Assembly: GCF_000022025.1 (NCBI RefSeq)
Contig: NC_011886.1
Coordinates: 1-64,000, forward strand
Direction of reading: 5' to 3'
Origin: Pseudarthrobacter chlorophenolicus A6
GTDB taxonomy: Bacteria > Actinomycetota > Actinomycetes > Actinomycetales > Micrococcaceae
DNA: 64,000 nucleotides
Part shown: positions 46,527-54,404 of the stretch, piece after piece
Layout of the letters: each line of letters starts with the position of its first letter
How positions within the stretch are numbered: the first letter of the stretch is position 1
Position numbers and translations under genes: made by a program
Notes under the pieces: generated by a model
What the model was told of the DNA's origin: nothing
The model's database searches: none
The model's input: the letters and a program-made list of their open reading frames with translations, nothing else

Positions 46527-46994
46527 ATGCAGCGACCTCCCCTTCCCCCGTTCAACGAAGCCTCCGCCATCCAGAAGGTGCGCAGCGCAGAGGATGCCTG
46601 GAACACCCGGGATCCCGAACGCATCTCCCTGGCGTACAGCGAGGGCAGCCGGTGGCGGAACCGTTCGGTGTTCCTGACGGGCCGCCCCGCGATCGTGGAC
46701 TTCCTCTCCGGCAAGTGGGAGCGGGAACTGGACTACCGGCTGATCAAGGAACTCTGGGCGTACACCGGCGATGTGATCGCTGTGCGGTTCGCGTACGAGT
46801 ATCACGACGCGGCCGGACAGTGGTTCCGCGCCTATGGCAATGAGAACTGGAAATTCGACGATGATGGACTGATGACCCACCGCCACGCGAGCATCAATGA
46901 CGTCGCCATCGACGAGTCCGGGCGCAAGTTCCACTGGGACACGTCCGGCCCGCGGCCGTCGGACCACCCGGGCCTGACCGAGCTCGGGCTGTAA
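46527..46994 (+). CDS. DUF1348 / NTF2-like protein
   Basis: 155 residues of the SnoaL/NTF2-like alpha-beta cone fold, DUF1348 group ([61 protein letters not shown]). Function unknown; such folds often bind small hydrophobic ligands or act on them. ATG 46527 has AAAGGA at 46515-46520 well spaced; ATG 46512 lacks a site. The stop overlaps the start of the following TetR gene by one base. Confidence 0.88.
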   Translation: MQRPPLPPFNEASAIQKVRSAEDAWNTRDPERISLAYSEGSRWRNRSVFLTGRPAIVDFLSGKWERELDYRLIKELWAYTGDVIAVRFAYEYHDAAGQWFRAYGNENWKFDDDGLMTHRHASINDVAIDESGRKFHWDTSGPRPSDHPGLTELGL

Positions 46995-47560
46995 TGCCCC
47001 GAACCGTACTTGACCGGGCGGACGCAGTCCGGGCCCTCGCCGGCGTCTTCCGCCGGCGGGGCTTCGAGAGCGGGTCCCTGTCCGTCATCCAGCAGGAAAC
47101 CGGGATTGGTCGGGGAAGCCTCTACCACTTCTTCCCCGACGGAAAAGCGGACATGGCCCGCGCCGTCCTGGCGCAGGTGCGTGCCTGGTTCGACGAGCAG
47201 GTGTTTGCACCGCTCCGCACGGCGGACGATGCCGCCCAGGCGGTGGCCGCCATGTCACAGGTGGTGGAGGAGTACTTTGTCTCCAGGGAGCGGGTTTGCC
47301 TGTTCGCAGCCATGACCCTGGGGGAAGAACAGGAAACCTTTGCCCGGGAGGTCCGGGCTTACTTCGCCGACTGGGTGGGCGTGCTCGCAGAAACGCTGCG
47401 CCGCGGTGGGATTGTTGAGTCCGATGCCGCGGACCTCGCAGTGGATGCGGTGGCAGCGATACAGGGCGGATTGATCATGACCCGCGCCCTGGACGACGAT
47501 GCCGTGTTCACCGGCATCGTGGCCCGCACTGATCGCCGGCTGCAGGCCGCACTGACGTAA
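46994..47560 (+). CDS. TetR-family regulator paired with DUF1348
   Basis: 188 residues. The helix-turn-helix (about 8-55; LAGVFRRRGFESGSLSVIQQETGIGRGSLYHFFPDGK) is of the YxaF/LmrA-like type, followed by a helical ligand domain. The TAATG junction with DUF1348 implies coupling. The operator-like repeat before the operon suggests self-repression, released by a ligand that DUF1348 might process; this is inference. Confidence 0.9.
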   Translation: MPRTVLDRADAVRALAGVFRRRGFESGSLSVIQQETGIGRGSLYHFFPDGKADMARAVLAQVRAWFDEQVFAPLRTADDAAQAVAAMSQVVEEYFVSRERVCLFAAMTLGEEQETFAREVRAYFADWVGVLAETLRRGGIVESDAADLAVDAVAAIQGGLIMTRALDDDAVFTGIVARTDRRLQAALT

Positions 47561-47676
47561 TTGAGCTCAGGGCCCGTTTCGATTCGGCTGTATTCGACCG
47601 TCGGGTGACCTTTATCGCCTTTTGAAAAGTAGTTACAGCCTCGTCCACCAGACGCAGTCAACCGACGTGCGCGCTG

Positions 47677-48279
47677 CTAGTCCTGCCCGGTCAGCGCACC
47701 CAGCACCGCAGGCAGGAGCACGTCGTTGCGGCCCCACACTGGGTCCAGGATCTCCACGTACCAGGAATCGGCCAGCAGCAGCGCCAGGGAATCATTGGTT
47801 TCGTCGGCCCAGGCCTTGATCTGCTCCTCGTTCACCGGGTTTTCGCTGGAGCCCAGGACCGTCACCACTTCCGTCCCGTCCAGGGTGACGGGAATCGCCG
47901 CACTGCTGGCCTCGCCCGGCGCGTGGGCTATGGTGACCAGCTCCGTTCGGGTGGACAGCGCCAGCAGTTCGCCGGCCGCGGCACCGCTGCAGAACCCGGT
48001 GACGTACTGCCGTTGCGCGCCGGCTCCGCCCAGGATGCCGGGCTGGGATTCCCTGGTGAACAGTCCGTTCCGGTTCAGTTCCGCCAGGGTGGCGGCAATG
48101 GGATTGGTTTCGTCGTCGTAGCCCGGTGCGAAATGGCCCGGCTGGTAGGAACTTCCGCCCTCCAGCCAGCGCGCGGTCAGCTCGCCCGCACCCTCAAGGG
48201 TGGTGGCCTGCCGCCAGACCCCGCGGTCCTCCAGCAGGCGGCCGTACTGGTCACGGGCTGGTATTTCCTCTGGCTTCAT
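47677..48279 (-). CDS. DUF6919-like protein
   Basis: 200 residues, soluble, function unknown. The segment GELTARWLEGGSSYQPGHFAP...ETNPIAATLAELNRNGLFTRESQPG resembles the DUF6919 proteins of Streptomyces and relatives, as recalled. No catalytic motif, signal peptide or membrane helix is seen. ATG 48279 gives MKPEEIPARDQYG. It is a lone minus-strand gene between the TetR unit and a membrane protein gene. Confidence 0.7.
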   Translation of the reverse strand: MKPEEIPARDQYGRLLEDRGVWRQATTLEGAGELTARWLEGGSSYQPGHFAPGYDDETNPIAATLAELNRNGLFTRESQPGILGGAGAQRQYVTGFCSGAAAGELLALSTRTELVTIAHAPGEASSAAIPVTLDGTEVVTVLGSSENPVNEEQIKAWADETNDSLALLLADSWYVEILDPVWGRNDVLLPAVLGALTGQD

Positions 48280-48333
48280 TCTGGGATGCTATCCCCGCCG
48301 GCGGCGGGCGCTCCACCGTTCCCGACACACCAC

Positions 48334-48981
48334 TTAACTTGACCCCGGCCCCTGGCCTGCGGGAATGCCCGCTGCCCTCTCGGCATTGGCGAGGGAGGCA
48401 GCAAGGCTGGTGACGGCGTCGGGATACTCGTTACCTGTGCCGGAGGCGCTGCCATGGCCGGGGTTGTTCCGCAACTGTTCCGCTGCCCGCATCGCCTTGA
48501 TGAGTGCGGACGTTTCGGGAAGGCGTACATCGGTCAGGGCCGGGTACTCGATGCTGCAGGCAGGATCCAGTTCATAGCGGCTCCATTTGGCCATCAACTC
48601 GTCATGTTGTGCGCGGGCGGCAAGGTGGGCGGACTCCCGGGCAAGATCGTCCCGACGGCGGGAGCGCTTGGCCAGGTAGCGCGGCGTCCCGCGGTACGCT
48701 CCGATGCCCGCTGCCACCGCGGCACCGGCAAGGAACAGGCCTGTCCAGGGCGAGATCAGTGTGGGGATCAGCAGCGCGGGGAGTGCCACGCAGGAGCCAA
48801 GGAAAAGGTCCCAGAAGAGCTGATCCGAACGCTGCCCGCCGCCGTCGGGCGCCAAAAGCGTCCTGCGCCGGACCACGAAAACCGTGGCGGCAACACTGGC
48901 CACCAGCACCGGACCGCACAGCACGAGTGCCCAGGCCCCCTCAACGAGTCCCTGCACAAGTCCTTCCGTCACGGCTGCCAC
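48334..48981 (-). CDS. Membrane protein of unknown function
   Basis: 215 residues. A first hydrophobic helix (about 16-38, LVLCGPVLVASVAATVFVV) and a pair of helices (about 60-105) precede a charged cytoplasmic region with a helical ARESAHLAARAQHDELMAKW segment and conserved-looking CSIEYPALTDVRLPETSALIKAM. GTG 48981 is favoured by GGAGGT 6 bp upstream; the frame open to 49167 is Arg/Pro-rich noise. Function not recognised. Confidence 0.7.
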   Translation of the reverse strand: MAAVTEGLVQGLVEGAWALVLCGPVLVASVAATVFVVRRRTLLAPDGGGQRSDQLFWDLFLGSCVALPALLIPTLISPWTGLFLAGAAVAAGIGAYRGTPRYLAKRSRRRDDLARESAHLAARAQHDELMAKWSRYELDPACSIEYPALTDVRLPETSALIKAMRAAEQLRNNPGHGSASGTGNEYPDAVTSLAASLANAERAAGIPAGQGPGSS

Positions 48982-49213
48982 CTGGCACCTCCAGCGTGCG
49001 CCCGGGCCGCGGAATCCCGGGCTGGTCCTTCCATTGCACCTTGTTCCGGGAGCCTGGTCAATGCCGGCGTTTCGCTTGGCTCTGGACGGATGGAGCCCAG
49101 TCCATCTCGGACGCGAGATGGAGTGATGAATCGGATTGGCGCAGTCGCGGAACCGGGAATCCGCCACCCAGATCCTTGTCAGCTAAGCGCGCGGCGAGGG
49201 TATGTTGGGGTCC

Positions 49214-49594
49214 ATGCGAATCAAAATGTGCAGCATCCACGTCAAAGACCCGGCCCTCGCGCATGACTTCTACACCAAGACGCTGGGCTTCGACACCCTC
49301 ATGGCCATGCCGGAGTACAACCTGTACATCATCAAGGACCCGGGCGCCCCGGACAACACAGCGGGACTCCTGCTCGAGCCCAGCGACAACCCCATCGGGG
49401 CGGACTACATGAACGCCGTCCATGAGGCAGGGCTGCCGGCCATCGTGTTCGGCGTGCCGGACGTCCAGGCCGAGTACGACCGCCTGGTGGCCGCAGGCGT
49501 CAGCTTCAAGAGCCCGCCGGCCGAGGACCCGTCCGGAATCAGTGCCGTTTTCGACGACGGCTGCGGGAACTACATCCAGCTGCACCAGGACTGA
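49214..49594 (+). CDS. VOC-family (glyoxalase-like) protein
   Basis: 126 residues forming two beta-alpha-beta-beta-beta units of the vicinal oxygen chelate superfamily (IHVKDPALAHDFYTKTLGF, and FDDGCGNYIQLHQD near the end). The family includes glyoxalases, dioxygenases and resistance proteins. ATG 49214 gives the family start MRIKMCSIHV; ATG 49202 is a poorer alternative. Confidence 0.88.
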   Translation: MRIKMCSIHVKDPALAHDFYTKTLGFDTLMAMPEYNLYIIKDPGAPDNTAGLLLEPSDNPIGADYMNAVHEAGLPAIVFGVPDVQAEYDRLVAAGVSFKSPPAEDPSGISAVFDDGCGNYIQLHQD

Positions 49595-49626
49595 GCCCGC
49601 CCCGAACACGGAGCGCGCAGGAACAG

Positions 49627-49683
49627 CAGAAGCCTGTCCGCAGATCCGGGCCTTGAGGGTTCGGATCTGCCGACAAGCTTCTG
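49627..49683. repeat. Long imperfect hairpin between convergent genes
   Basis: A 57-nt inverted repeat: the arms CAGAAGC, TGTC and GCAGATCCG pair with CGGATCTGC, GACA and GCTTCTG, giving 20 base pairs, two 1x1 mismatches and a 13-nt loop. It sits between the VOC and DUF5997 stops and has no T-tract. It could be a bidirectional terminator or a REP-like interspersed element. Confidence 0.6.
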
Positions 49684-49701
49684 AATTGCGGAGCGGCGGC
49701 G

Positions 49702-50100
49702 TCAGTTGGCGCGGGCCCGCTTGGCTTCCTTCTTTGCGGCCTCGTCCTTTACCCGCTGCGCCTCGGCGCGGACTGCTGCGTGGGTAGAGCGTTCGGTGAC
49801 CAGCCACTGCGGCGGAGCCTGCAGCAGCGCGGTGATCTCCGCCGTCGTCAGCGCGTCCTCCACGCCGCCGCGGGCCAAGCCGCTGATGGAGACGTTGAGC
49901 TTCTGCGCCACCACGGGGCGGGGGTGCGGACCGTTGCGGCGCAGCTCGGCGAGCCACTCCGGCGGGTTCGCCTGGAGTTCGGCGAATTCCTCGCGGGTGA
50001 TGGTCGAATCCTGGAACTCCTGCGGTGTTGCGGGCAGGTAGATGCCAAGTTTCTTGGCAACGGTGGCCGGCTTCATGGACTGGGAGTTTGCAGAGGTCAT
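49702..50100 (-). CDS. DUF5997 protein with possible helix-turn-helix
   Basis: 132 residues. Two similar segments, KPATVAKKLGIYLPATPQEF (about 10-29) and PRPVVAQKLNVSISGLARGG (about 60-79), look like paired helix-turn-helix or swapped repeats. Each is followed by a PPEWL or PPQWL element. The C-terminus is Lys/Arg/Ala-rich. DUF5997 function is unknown. It is divergent, by 37 bp, from a gene encoding only a LysR-type effector domain, which suggests the two proteins work together. Confidence 0.85.
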   Translation of the reverse strand: MTSANSQSMKPATVAKKLGIYLPATPQEFQDSTITREEFAELQANPPEWLAELRRNGPHPRPVVAQKLNVSISGLARGGVEDALTTAEITALLQAPPQWLVTERSTHAAVRAEAQRVKDEAAKKEAKRARAN

Positions 50101-50137
50101 GCTTCAAGGGTATCCGGGCGGCGGGTACTGTGAAGAC

Positions 50138-50893
50138 GTGCCCTCCACAACCTCCTCCCCAGACGACGCCGTTTCCGCCGGCGACATTCCCGCCGAAGCG
50201 CCGCGCGAGCTGCGCATCGCGTACGTACCGGGCGTGACGCCGGGCAAATGGATCCGCCGCTGGGAAGAGCGGATGCCGCACATTCCCCTTCACGCGCAGA
50301 TGCACGACGGCGTCACACCGGCTGAGGAGGTCCGTGGCGGTTCGGCGGACATGGCCTTCGTCAGGCTCCCGATCGTCCGCGACGGCCTGAGCGTGATTCC
50401 CCTTTACGAGGAGCAGGCCGTGGTGGTTGCTCCCAAGGGCCACGAGATCTCCGTGTTCGAAGAGGTGGCCCTCGCGGACCTCGACCAGGAATCCCTCCTG
50501 GATGTCGCGGCCCTGGGCGGGCCTGAACCGGCACTGCAGGTGGTGGCGTCCGGCGCCGGGCTGGTGGTCCTGCCCATGTCCGTGGCCCGCCACTTCAACG
50601 TCAAGGACACCGTGGCCCGCCGCGCCACCGATGCACCAGTCACCGAAATTGCCCTGGTATGGGCCACGGAAAGCACCGACGAGGTCCTGGAAGAATTTAT
50701 CGGGATCGTCCGGGGCCGGACGGCACAAAGTTCACGCCAGCCCTCCGCGCAGCCGGTCAAGGAAAAGAAGGCCCCCAAACCGGACCGCCGCGGTTCCGGC
50801 GCCAAGAAGGCGGCGCCCAAGGTGGCCCAGCGGTATGCCCCCAACCCGGACAAGGGCAGGGGCAAAGGCTCCCGCAAGAAGGGCAAGCGCTAG
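50138..50893 (+). CDS. LysR-type substrate-binding domain protein lacking HTH
   Basis: 251 residues. After a short acidic leader it has the LysR effector fold (LRIAYVPGVTPGKWIRRWEER, GGSADMAFVRLP, VVAPKGHEI, VASGAGLVVLPMSVARHFN, ALVW) but no N-terminal DNA-binding domain. The last 60 residues are strongly basic (KEKKAPKPDRR, GKGSRKKGKR) and may bind nucleic acid. GTG 50138 matches the family start; the frame from 50042 overlaps the divergent gene. Such orphan effector-domain proteins are recurrent in Actinobacteria; their function is not established. Confidence 0.85.
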   Translation: MPSTTSSPDDAVSAGDIPAEAPRELRIAYVPGVTPGKWIRRWEERMPHIPLHAQMHDGVTPAEEVRGGSADMAFVRLPIVRDGLSVIPLYEEQAVVVAPKGHEISVFEEVALADLDQESLLDVAALGGPEPALQVVASGAGLVVLPMSVARHFNVKDTVARRATDAPVTEIALVWATESTDEVLEEFIGIVRGRTAQSSRQPSAQPVKEKKAPKPDRRGSGAKKAAPKVAQRYAPNPDKGRGKGSRKKGKR

Positions 50894-50916
50894 GCGCACC
50901 CTTCACCAGGGCGTGC

Positions 50917-51027
50917 TCAGTACCGGTTCCTCGGCGGGACCTGGCCGGTGCCCGTTTGCCGGGCCTTCCTGGCCCGCAGGATGCGGCCGATGATGGCGGG
51001 CAAAAAGGCGAAGAGCAGCTTCTTCAT
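50917..51027 (-). CDS. Small basic/hydrophobic protein (36 aa)
   Basis: A 36-residue ORF beginning MKKLLFAFLPAIIGRIL, a short hydrophobic helix, then a basic tail RARKARQTGTGQVPPRNRY. AAAGGAAA ends 4 bp before ATG 51027, which supports translation. It lies between a convergent LysR-effector gene and the DUF3618 operon. No family is recognised; it may be a small membrane peptide. Confidence 0.6.
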   Translation of the reverse strand: MKKLLFAFLPAIIGRILRARKARQTGTGQVPPRNRY

Positions 51028-51063
51028 GGCATTTCCTTTGCTGTGGCGGCTGCAGAGCCCAAA

Positions 51064-51091
51064 GCCGTCCTTCCGTAGGGGAAAGGACGGC
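51064..51091 (-). terminator. Hairpin after the DUF3618 operon
   Basis: GCCGTCCTT (51064-51072) pairs with AAGGACGGC (51083-51091) and is followed on the minus strand by TTT, 28 bp after the DUF3618 stop. A moderately supported terminator. Confidence 0.55.
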
Positions 51092-51119
51092 CTCGGCCTG
51101 CAGCTGGTGGGTTTGCGCG

Positions 51120-51794
51120 CTAGGTGTTTTGGATGGTGTCTTTGGCGGTGGTGGCGCGGTCTTTGACGTCGGTGGCGGCGTCTTGGCTGTCGGTTTTGAC
51201 GTGTTCGATGCCGTCGGTGGCGGTGGTTTTGACGTTGTCCATGGCGTGTTGGGCTGGTTCTTTGAGGTCTTGGACCATGCCTTTGGCGGCGTCGGTGAGT
51301 TCGGTGGTGAGGGGTTCGGCGGCGGTTTTGAGCTGGTCTGCTGCTTGGCGTTCTTTGTCGCTGGCGGGGATCAGGGAGGAGATCAGCATGCCTGCGCCGA
51401 AGGCGATGAGGCCGGCGGCGAGGGGGTTGCCCTGGGTTTTGGCTTTGACCCGGTCCGGTGTGGCGGCGACGGTGTGGCCGGCGTCGGAGAGGGTGGAGGC
51501 GACGTTGTCTTTGGCGTCGTGGAGGCTTTCGCCGGTGCTGTGCAGGGCGTTGGTGGTGTGTCCGGCACTGCTTTGTGCACCGTGGTGCAACGTGTCCTGC
51601 ACTCGGGTGGTGGTGTGGTCTGCTGCTCCCATGATTTTCTCCTTTACCCCTGATACCGCGTCTTTGACCTTGTCGGTTTGGCGGTGGACGATGTTCGAGG
51701 GGGTGACTTTGTCGGCGACGGCGTCGACGTTGGTGCCGAGGCGTGCGCGGGTGGCTTCGATGTCTGCTCGGATTGCGTCGGGGTTCTCGCTCAT
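51120..51794 (-). CDS. DUF3618 protein
   Basis: 224 residues. The DUF3618 signature (NPDAIRADIEATRARLGTNVDAVADKVTPSNIV) is at 4-37. A His/Thr/Ala-rich helical region follows, then one membrane helix (about 125-143, NPLAAGLIAFGAGMLISSLI), and an amphipathic tail. It uses more CAA, AAA and third-position C/A codons than its neighbours, making the plus strand visibly GT-rich. Last gene of a three-gene operon with a holin-like and an Ala-rich membrane protein; a membrane-stress role is inferred. Confidence 0.85.
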   Translation of the reverse strand: MSENPDAIRADIEATRARLGTNVDAVADKVTPSNIVHRQTDKVKDAVSGVKEKIMGAADHTTTRVQDTLHHGAQSSAGHTTNALHSTGESLHDAKDNVASTLSDAGHTVAATPDRVKAKTQGNPLAAGLIAFGAGMLISSLIPASDKERQAADQLKTAAEPLTTELTDAAKGMVQDLKEPAQHAMDNVKTTATDGIEHVKTDSQDAATDVKDRATTAKDTIQNT

Positions 51795-52219
51795 CGGTTT
51801 ACCTCACCTGGTTTGAGGGTCGGGGGGATTTCGGCGAGGGTTTCGCCGGTTTGGGGCAGGCCCTTGATTTCTTTGAGGTTCTTGCGGCCGATGCTGGCCA
51901 GGATGGCGGCGGTGATGGCCCAGATGACGGCGACGATCACGGCGGCCCAGCCCAGGGGCATGAGGGCGCCGAGGGCGAACATCAGGGCCAGGGACAGGAA
52001 GATCAGGACGAAGTGGCCTGCGACGCCGGCGCCGGCGAGCATGCCGCCGCCTTTGCCGGCGCGGGTGGCGGATTGTTTGAGTTCGGCTTTGGCGAGCTCG
52101 ACTTCCTGGCGCATCAGGGTGGACAGGTCCCGGGTGACATCACCAAGGAGATCCCCCAGGGAGGCGTTGTCCGCCTTCTGATGCGCCACGTTCGGCGACT
52201 CAGGAAACTGACTGCTCAT
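51791..52219 (-). CDS. Phage-holin-family (PHIII-like) membrane protein
   Basis: 142 residues. An amphipathic N-terminal helix (LGDLLGDVTRDLSTLMRQEVELAKAELKQ) is followed by two transmembrane helices (about 65-85 and 90-112) and a short tail. This pattern is the actinobacterial superfamily III holin-like group; it is a housekeeping membrane protein, not evidence of a phage. ATG 52219 overlaps the upstream stop (TGATG), and its stop overlaps DUF3618 by 4 bp. Confidence 0.88.
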   Translation of the reverse strand: MSSQFPESPNVAHQKADNASLGDLLGDVTRDLSTLMRQEVELAKAELKQSATRAGKGGGMLAGAGVAGHFVLIFLSLALMFALGALMPLGWAAVIVAVIWAITAAILASIGRKNLKEIKGLPQTGETLAEIPPTLKPGEVNR

Positions 52220-53088
52220 CACGGGCGTCCTTCCGTTGACCGGAATCCGCCCTCCGCGGTCCGGTAGGAGCCGTCCTCGTCGCGGAACGGGTCATCCTCG
52301 TACCGCAGCGGAGTGTCCTCGGCGGTGCCGCCCGGCAGGGTTGAGGTGGAGGACGGTGTGCCGCCGGAGACCGTGGGTTCCGCGAACAGGTCGTCGGTCC
52401 CGGCTGCGTAGACGGTCTCCTGGTGAAGCGGCTGGACCGGTGCGGAATGGGCCGCCGGCTGCGTGGACGCCTGGGACTGTGCCTGTCCGGCACCCGCCGT
52501 CCCGGGAGCCTGTTCAGGAGCACCTGCGGTGAGGCTCCGGGTGAGGCGGCCGGCCAGCAGGCCAGCGCCGGCGGCCAGCAGCAGGAACGTGCCAGGCTTG
52601 TTGCGGGCGAACCGCTGCACTTCGCCGAGCAGGTCTCCCGGCTCGCGGTTCTCCAGCCAGGAAGCGACCGAGTCGCCGCGCTCGGCTGCCTGCCGGATCA
52701 GGTCGCTTGCTACACCCTGCTGCTCGGGCGCGCTGGCCATGCTGTGCAGCTGGCCGGAGATGTTGCGGATGCCCTCAGCAGCCTTCTGCTGCTGGGCGCC
52801 TGCCTCGCTGGTCAGGCCGGTCTTTGCCTGGTTCATCAGGTCCTTGGCGTTGGTCTTTGCCTCCGCAGCGACGTTCGCGGCTTCTTCCTTCGCCGTATGC
52901 GCCACATCCTTGGCCGCGGAGGTTGCCTGGCCTGCCACATCCGAGGCCTCCGACTTTGCGGCGTCGGTCTTCGATCCGCCGGCGGGGCCGGACATGGAGG
53001 CGGTTGTGAAGTCATCCTCGACGGTAGCGGCGCCGTAGGGATCCGTAACGGCCGGGTTGGGAGTCTGGGGCCATTGGTTCTCTGTCAT
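52219..53088 (-). CDS. Ala-rich helical membrane protein, first gene of the stress operon
   Basis: 289 residues, function unknown. A disordered start (PQTPNPAVTDPYGAATVEDD) leads to LEA-like helical repeats (ATSAAKDVAHTAKEEAANVA). One membrane-associated helix (about 165-180, GTFLLLAAGAGLLAGRL) and a long disordered acidic tail follow. ATG 53088 follows GAGGAAAGAGAG. The promoter region at 53143-53180 carries MarR-like half sites. Confidence 0.78.
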   Translation of the reverse strand: MTENQWPQTPNPAVTDPYGAATVEDDFTTASMSGPAGGSKTDAAKSEASDVAGQATSAAKDVAHTAKEEAANVAAEAKTNAKDLMNQAKTGLTSEAGAQQQKAAEGIRNISGQLHSMASAPEQQGVASDLIRQAAERGDSVASWLENREPGDLLGEVQRFARNKPGTFLLLAAGAGLLAGRLTRSLTAGAPEQAPGTAGAGQAQSQASTQPAAHSAPVQPLHQETVYAAGTDDLFAEPTVSGGTPSSTSTLPGGTAEDTPLRYEDDPFRDEDGSYRTAEGGFRSTEGRP

Positions 53089-53142
53089 CGGGCTCTCTTT
53101 CCTCAAGTCAGCTGGCGATTAAGAACCAGCAAAGCTGGCTGT

Positions 53143-53180
53143 TTAGTAAGCAAGGTTACTAATTAGATAGTAAGCACACT
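53143..53180. promoter_or_regulatory. Candidate MarR sites before the stress operon
   Basis: TTAGTAAGCAAGGTTACTAA (53143-53162) is a near-palindrome with TTAGTAA/TTACTAA arms. A partial site TAGTAAGCACAC begins at 53169. They resemble the perfect TAAGCATGCTTA sites at 45795 and 53305. The 273-bp gap 53107-53379 holds no gene. Confidence 0.5.
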
Positions 53181-53289
53181 TTCCTTTTGTTCTGCAAGGG
53201 GGGTTGACGCGTACTTTCCAAATAATGGCCGCGGAGTCGCTCTTCTGGACTCCCTTTCGGGCGTTCGGGCGGAGGAGCAGCGGCTTTAC

Positions 53290-53320
53290 TTGCGGCAATG
53301 ATGCTAAGCATGCTTATTGT
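53290..53320 (+). promoter_or_regulatory. marR promoter with palindromic operator
   Basis: TTGCGG (53290-53295) and TATTGT (53315-53320) frame a 19-bp spacer containing most of the perfect palindrome TAAGCATGCTTA (53305-53316). This arrangement fits autorepression by the MarR protein encoded 60 bp downstream. Confidence 0.6.
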
Positions 53321-53379
53321 AGGTAGGTAGCGATGAAGGGCGATCCCCGCTTTGCCACCTACAGGAAGGCCACGGCCCG

Positions 53380-53976
53380 ATGACCAGTAATCTTGATCCG
53401 GATGCCCGGAACAGCTATCGACTGATCACCCTGGCGGCGCGCCTGGTCCAACGGCGGCAGGATGAAGCACTGGCCCCGCTGGGGCTGACCCGGGCTGCCG
53501 TCATCGCCCTGGAAGGACTGTCCGGCGGGCCCTTGAACCAGGAACGGCTCGCTGACGCGATCCGTGTGCAGAGCCAGACCCTGGGCAGGGTCCTCACCCG
53601 CCTGGAAGCCGCAGGGCAGATCACCAGGACGCGGCAGGCCTCGGACCGCCGACAGTTGAAGGTCGAACTGACCGAAGTTGGACTCGCGGCGCTCGAAGCG
53701 GCGCGGCAGGCGGAAGTTGACGCCTACCCCGACGACCCCGACATCGGCTGGAGTGTGCTGCGCGACGAACTGGCCAAGTTCATCCGGGCGGCACCGGCGA
53801 GCAGGAACTCGGGTGTAGTCCCTTTTGCCCCGCCCCAGCACAGGGCCGGGCACGAGCGGACCCCGCACGGGACGCAGCCTTCTGAGCGGTCCTCACGGGA
53901 CCGGCCGGTCCACGACCGGAAGGGCCACGGGCCTCCCGCTGCGGGCGGGCTGCACGGACTCGACCAATCGCAATAG
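53380..53976 (+). CDS. MarR-family transcriptional regulator
   Basis: 198 residues. The winged helix (about 35-100; LTRAAVIALEGLSGGPLNQERLADAIRVQSQTLGRVLTRLEAAGQITRTRQASDRRQLKV) sits between dimerisation helices. The last 50 residues are an unusual disordered His/Arg/Pro-rich tail. AGGAAGG at 53363 precedes ATG 53380. It likely senses oxidative, acid or phenolic stress and controls the sites at 45795, 53143 and 53305. Confidence 0.9.
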   Translation: MTSNLDPDARNSYRLITLAARLVQRRQDEALAPLGLTRAAVIALEGLSGGPLNQERLADAIRVQSQTLGRVLTRLEAAGQITRTRQASDRRQLKVELTEVGLAALEAARQAEVDAYPDDPDIGWSVLRDELAKFIRAAPASRNSGVVPFAPPQHRAGHERTPHGTQPSERSSRDRPVHDRKGHGPPAAGGLHGLDQSQ

Positions 53977-54018
53977 GGAGCAGTAACAGGTCCGCCGGCT
54001 CGCGGCAGGATGGTGCCG

Positions 54019-54354
54019 CTAGGCTGCGCAGGCGTCCTGCAGAGCCTGGACCGACTCGGCCGGCACCTGGTCTCCGGCCTCCGCTATCTCGCCCAACGGC
54101 GTCGTGATGTCCGTGGGAACTCCCGCCGTGCGTGCAGCAGAAACCAGCCCGGCCAACACCTGCTTATCCTGCACGCTCACCAGGCCGTCCTGGACCACGG
54201 CGCAGATCTGTTTGTTGACCTCGTCCGCCGCCGCTGTGGCCACCTTGGATGCTGCATCGTTGGCTGCATCCGTGGCGGCGTCCTCCACGGCGCCGCAACC
54301 GGAAAGCAAGAGCAGGAGCGGTGCGGCGGACAGGGCTGCGAAGCGGCGTTTCAT
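54019..54354 (-). CDS. Small secreted lipoprotein
   Basis: 111 residues with a clear lipoprotein signal (MKRRFAALSAAPLLLLLSGC, lipobox LSGC). The mature part is Ala/Asp-rich and helical (EDAATDAANDAASKVATAAA), with a Cys pair (ICAVV... and DACAA) that could form a disulfide. Function unknown. Confidence 0.8.
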   Translation of the reverse strand: MKRRFAALSAAPLLLLLSGCGAVEDAATDAANDAASKVATAAADEVNKQICAVVQDGLVSVQDKQVLAGLVSAARTAGVPTDITTPLGEIAEAGDQVPAESVQALQDACAA

Positions 54355-54404
54355 ACCTCCAGCCTACCCGGCGCAGCCGTCAGGGCGCGGTGCGTTCCGG
54401 GGCT

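Noticed and set aside
51791..52219. Holin-like gene as evidence of a prophage
   Set aside because: No other phage gene, integrase or attachment site is present; this family is a common actinobacterial membrane protein encoded beside DUF3618.
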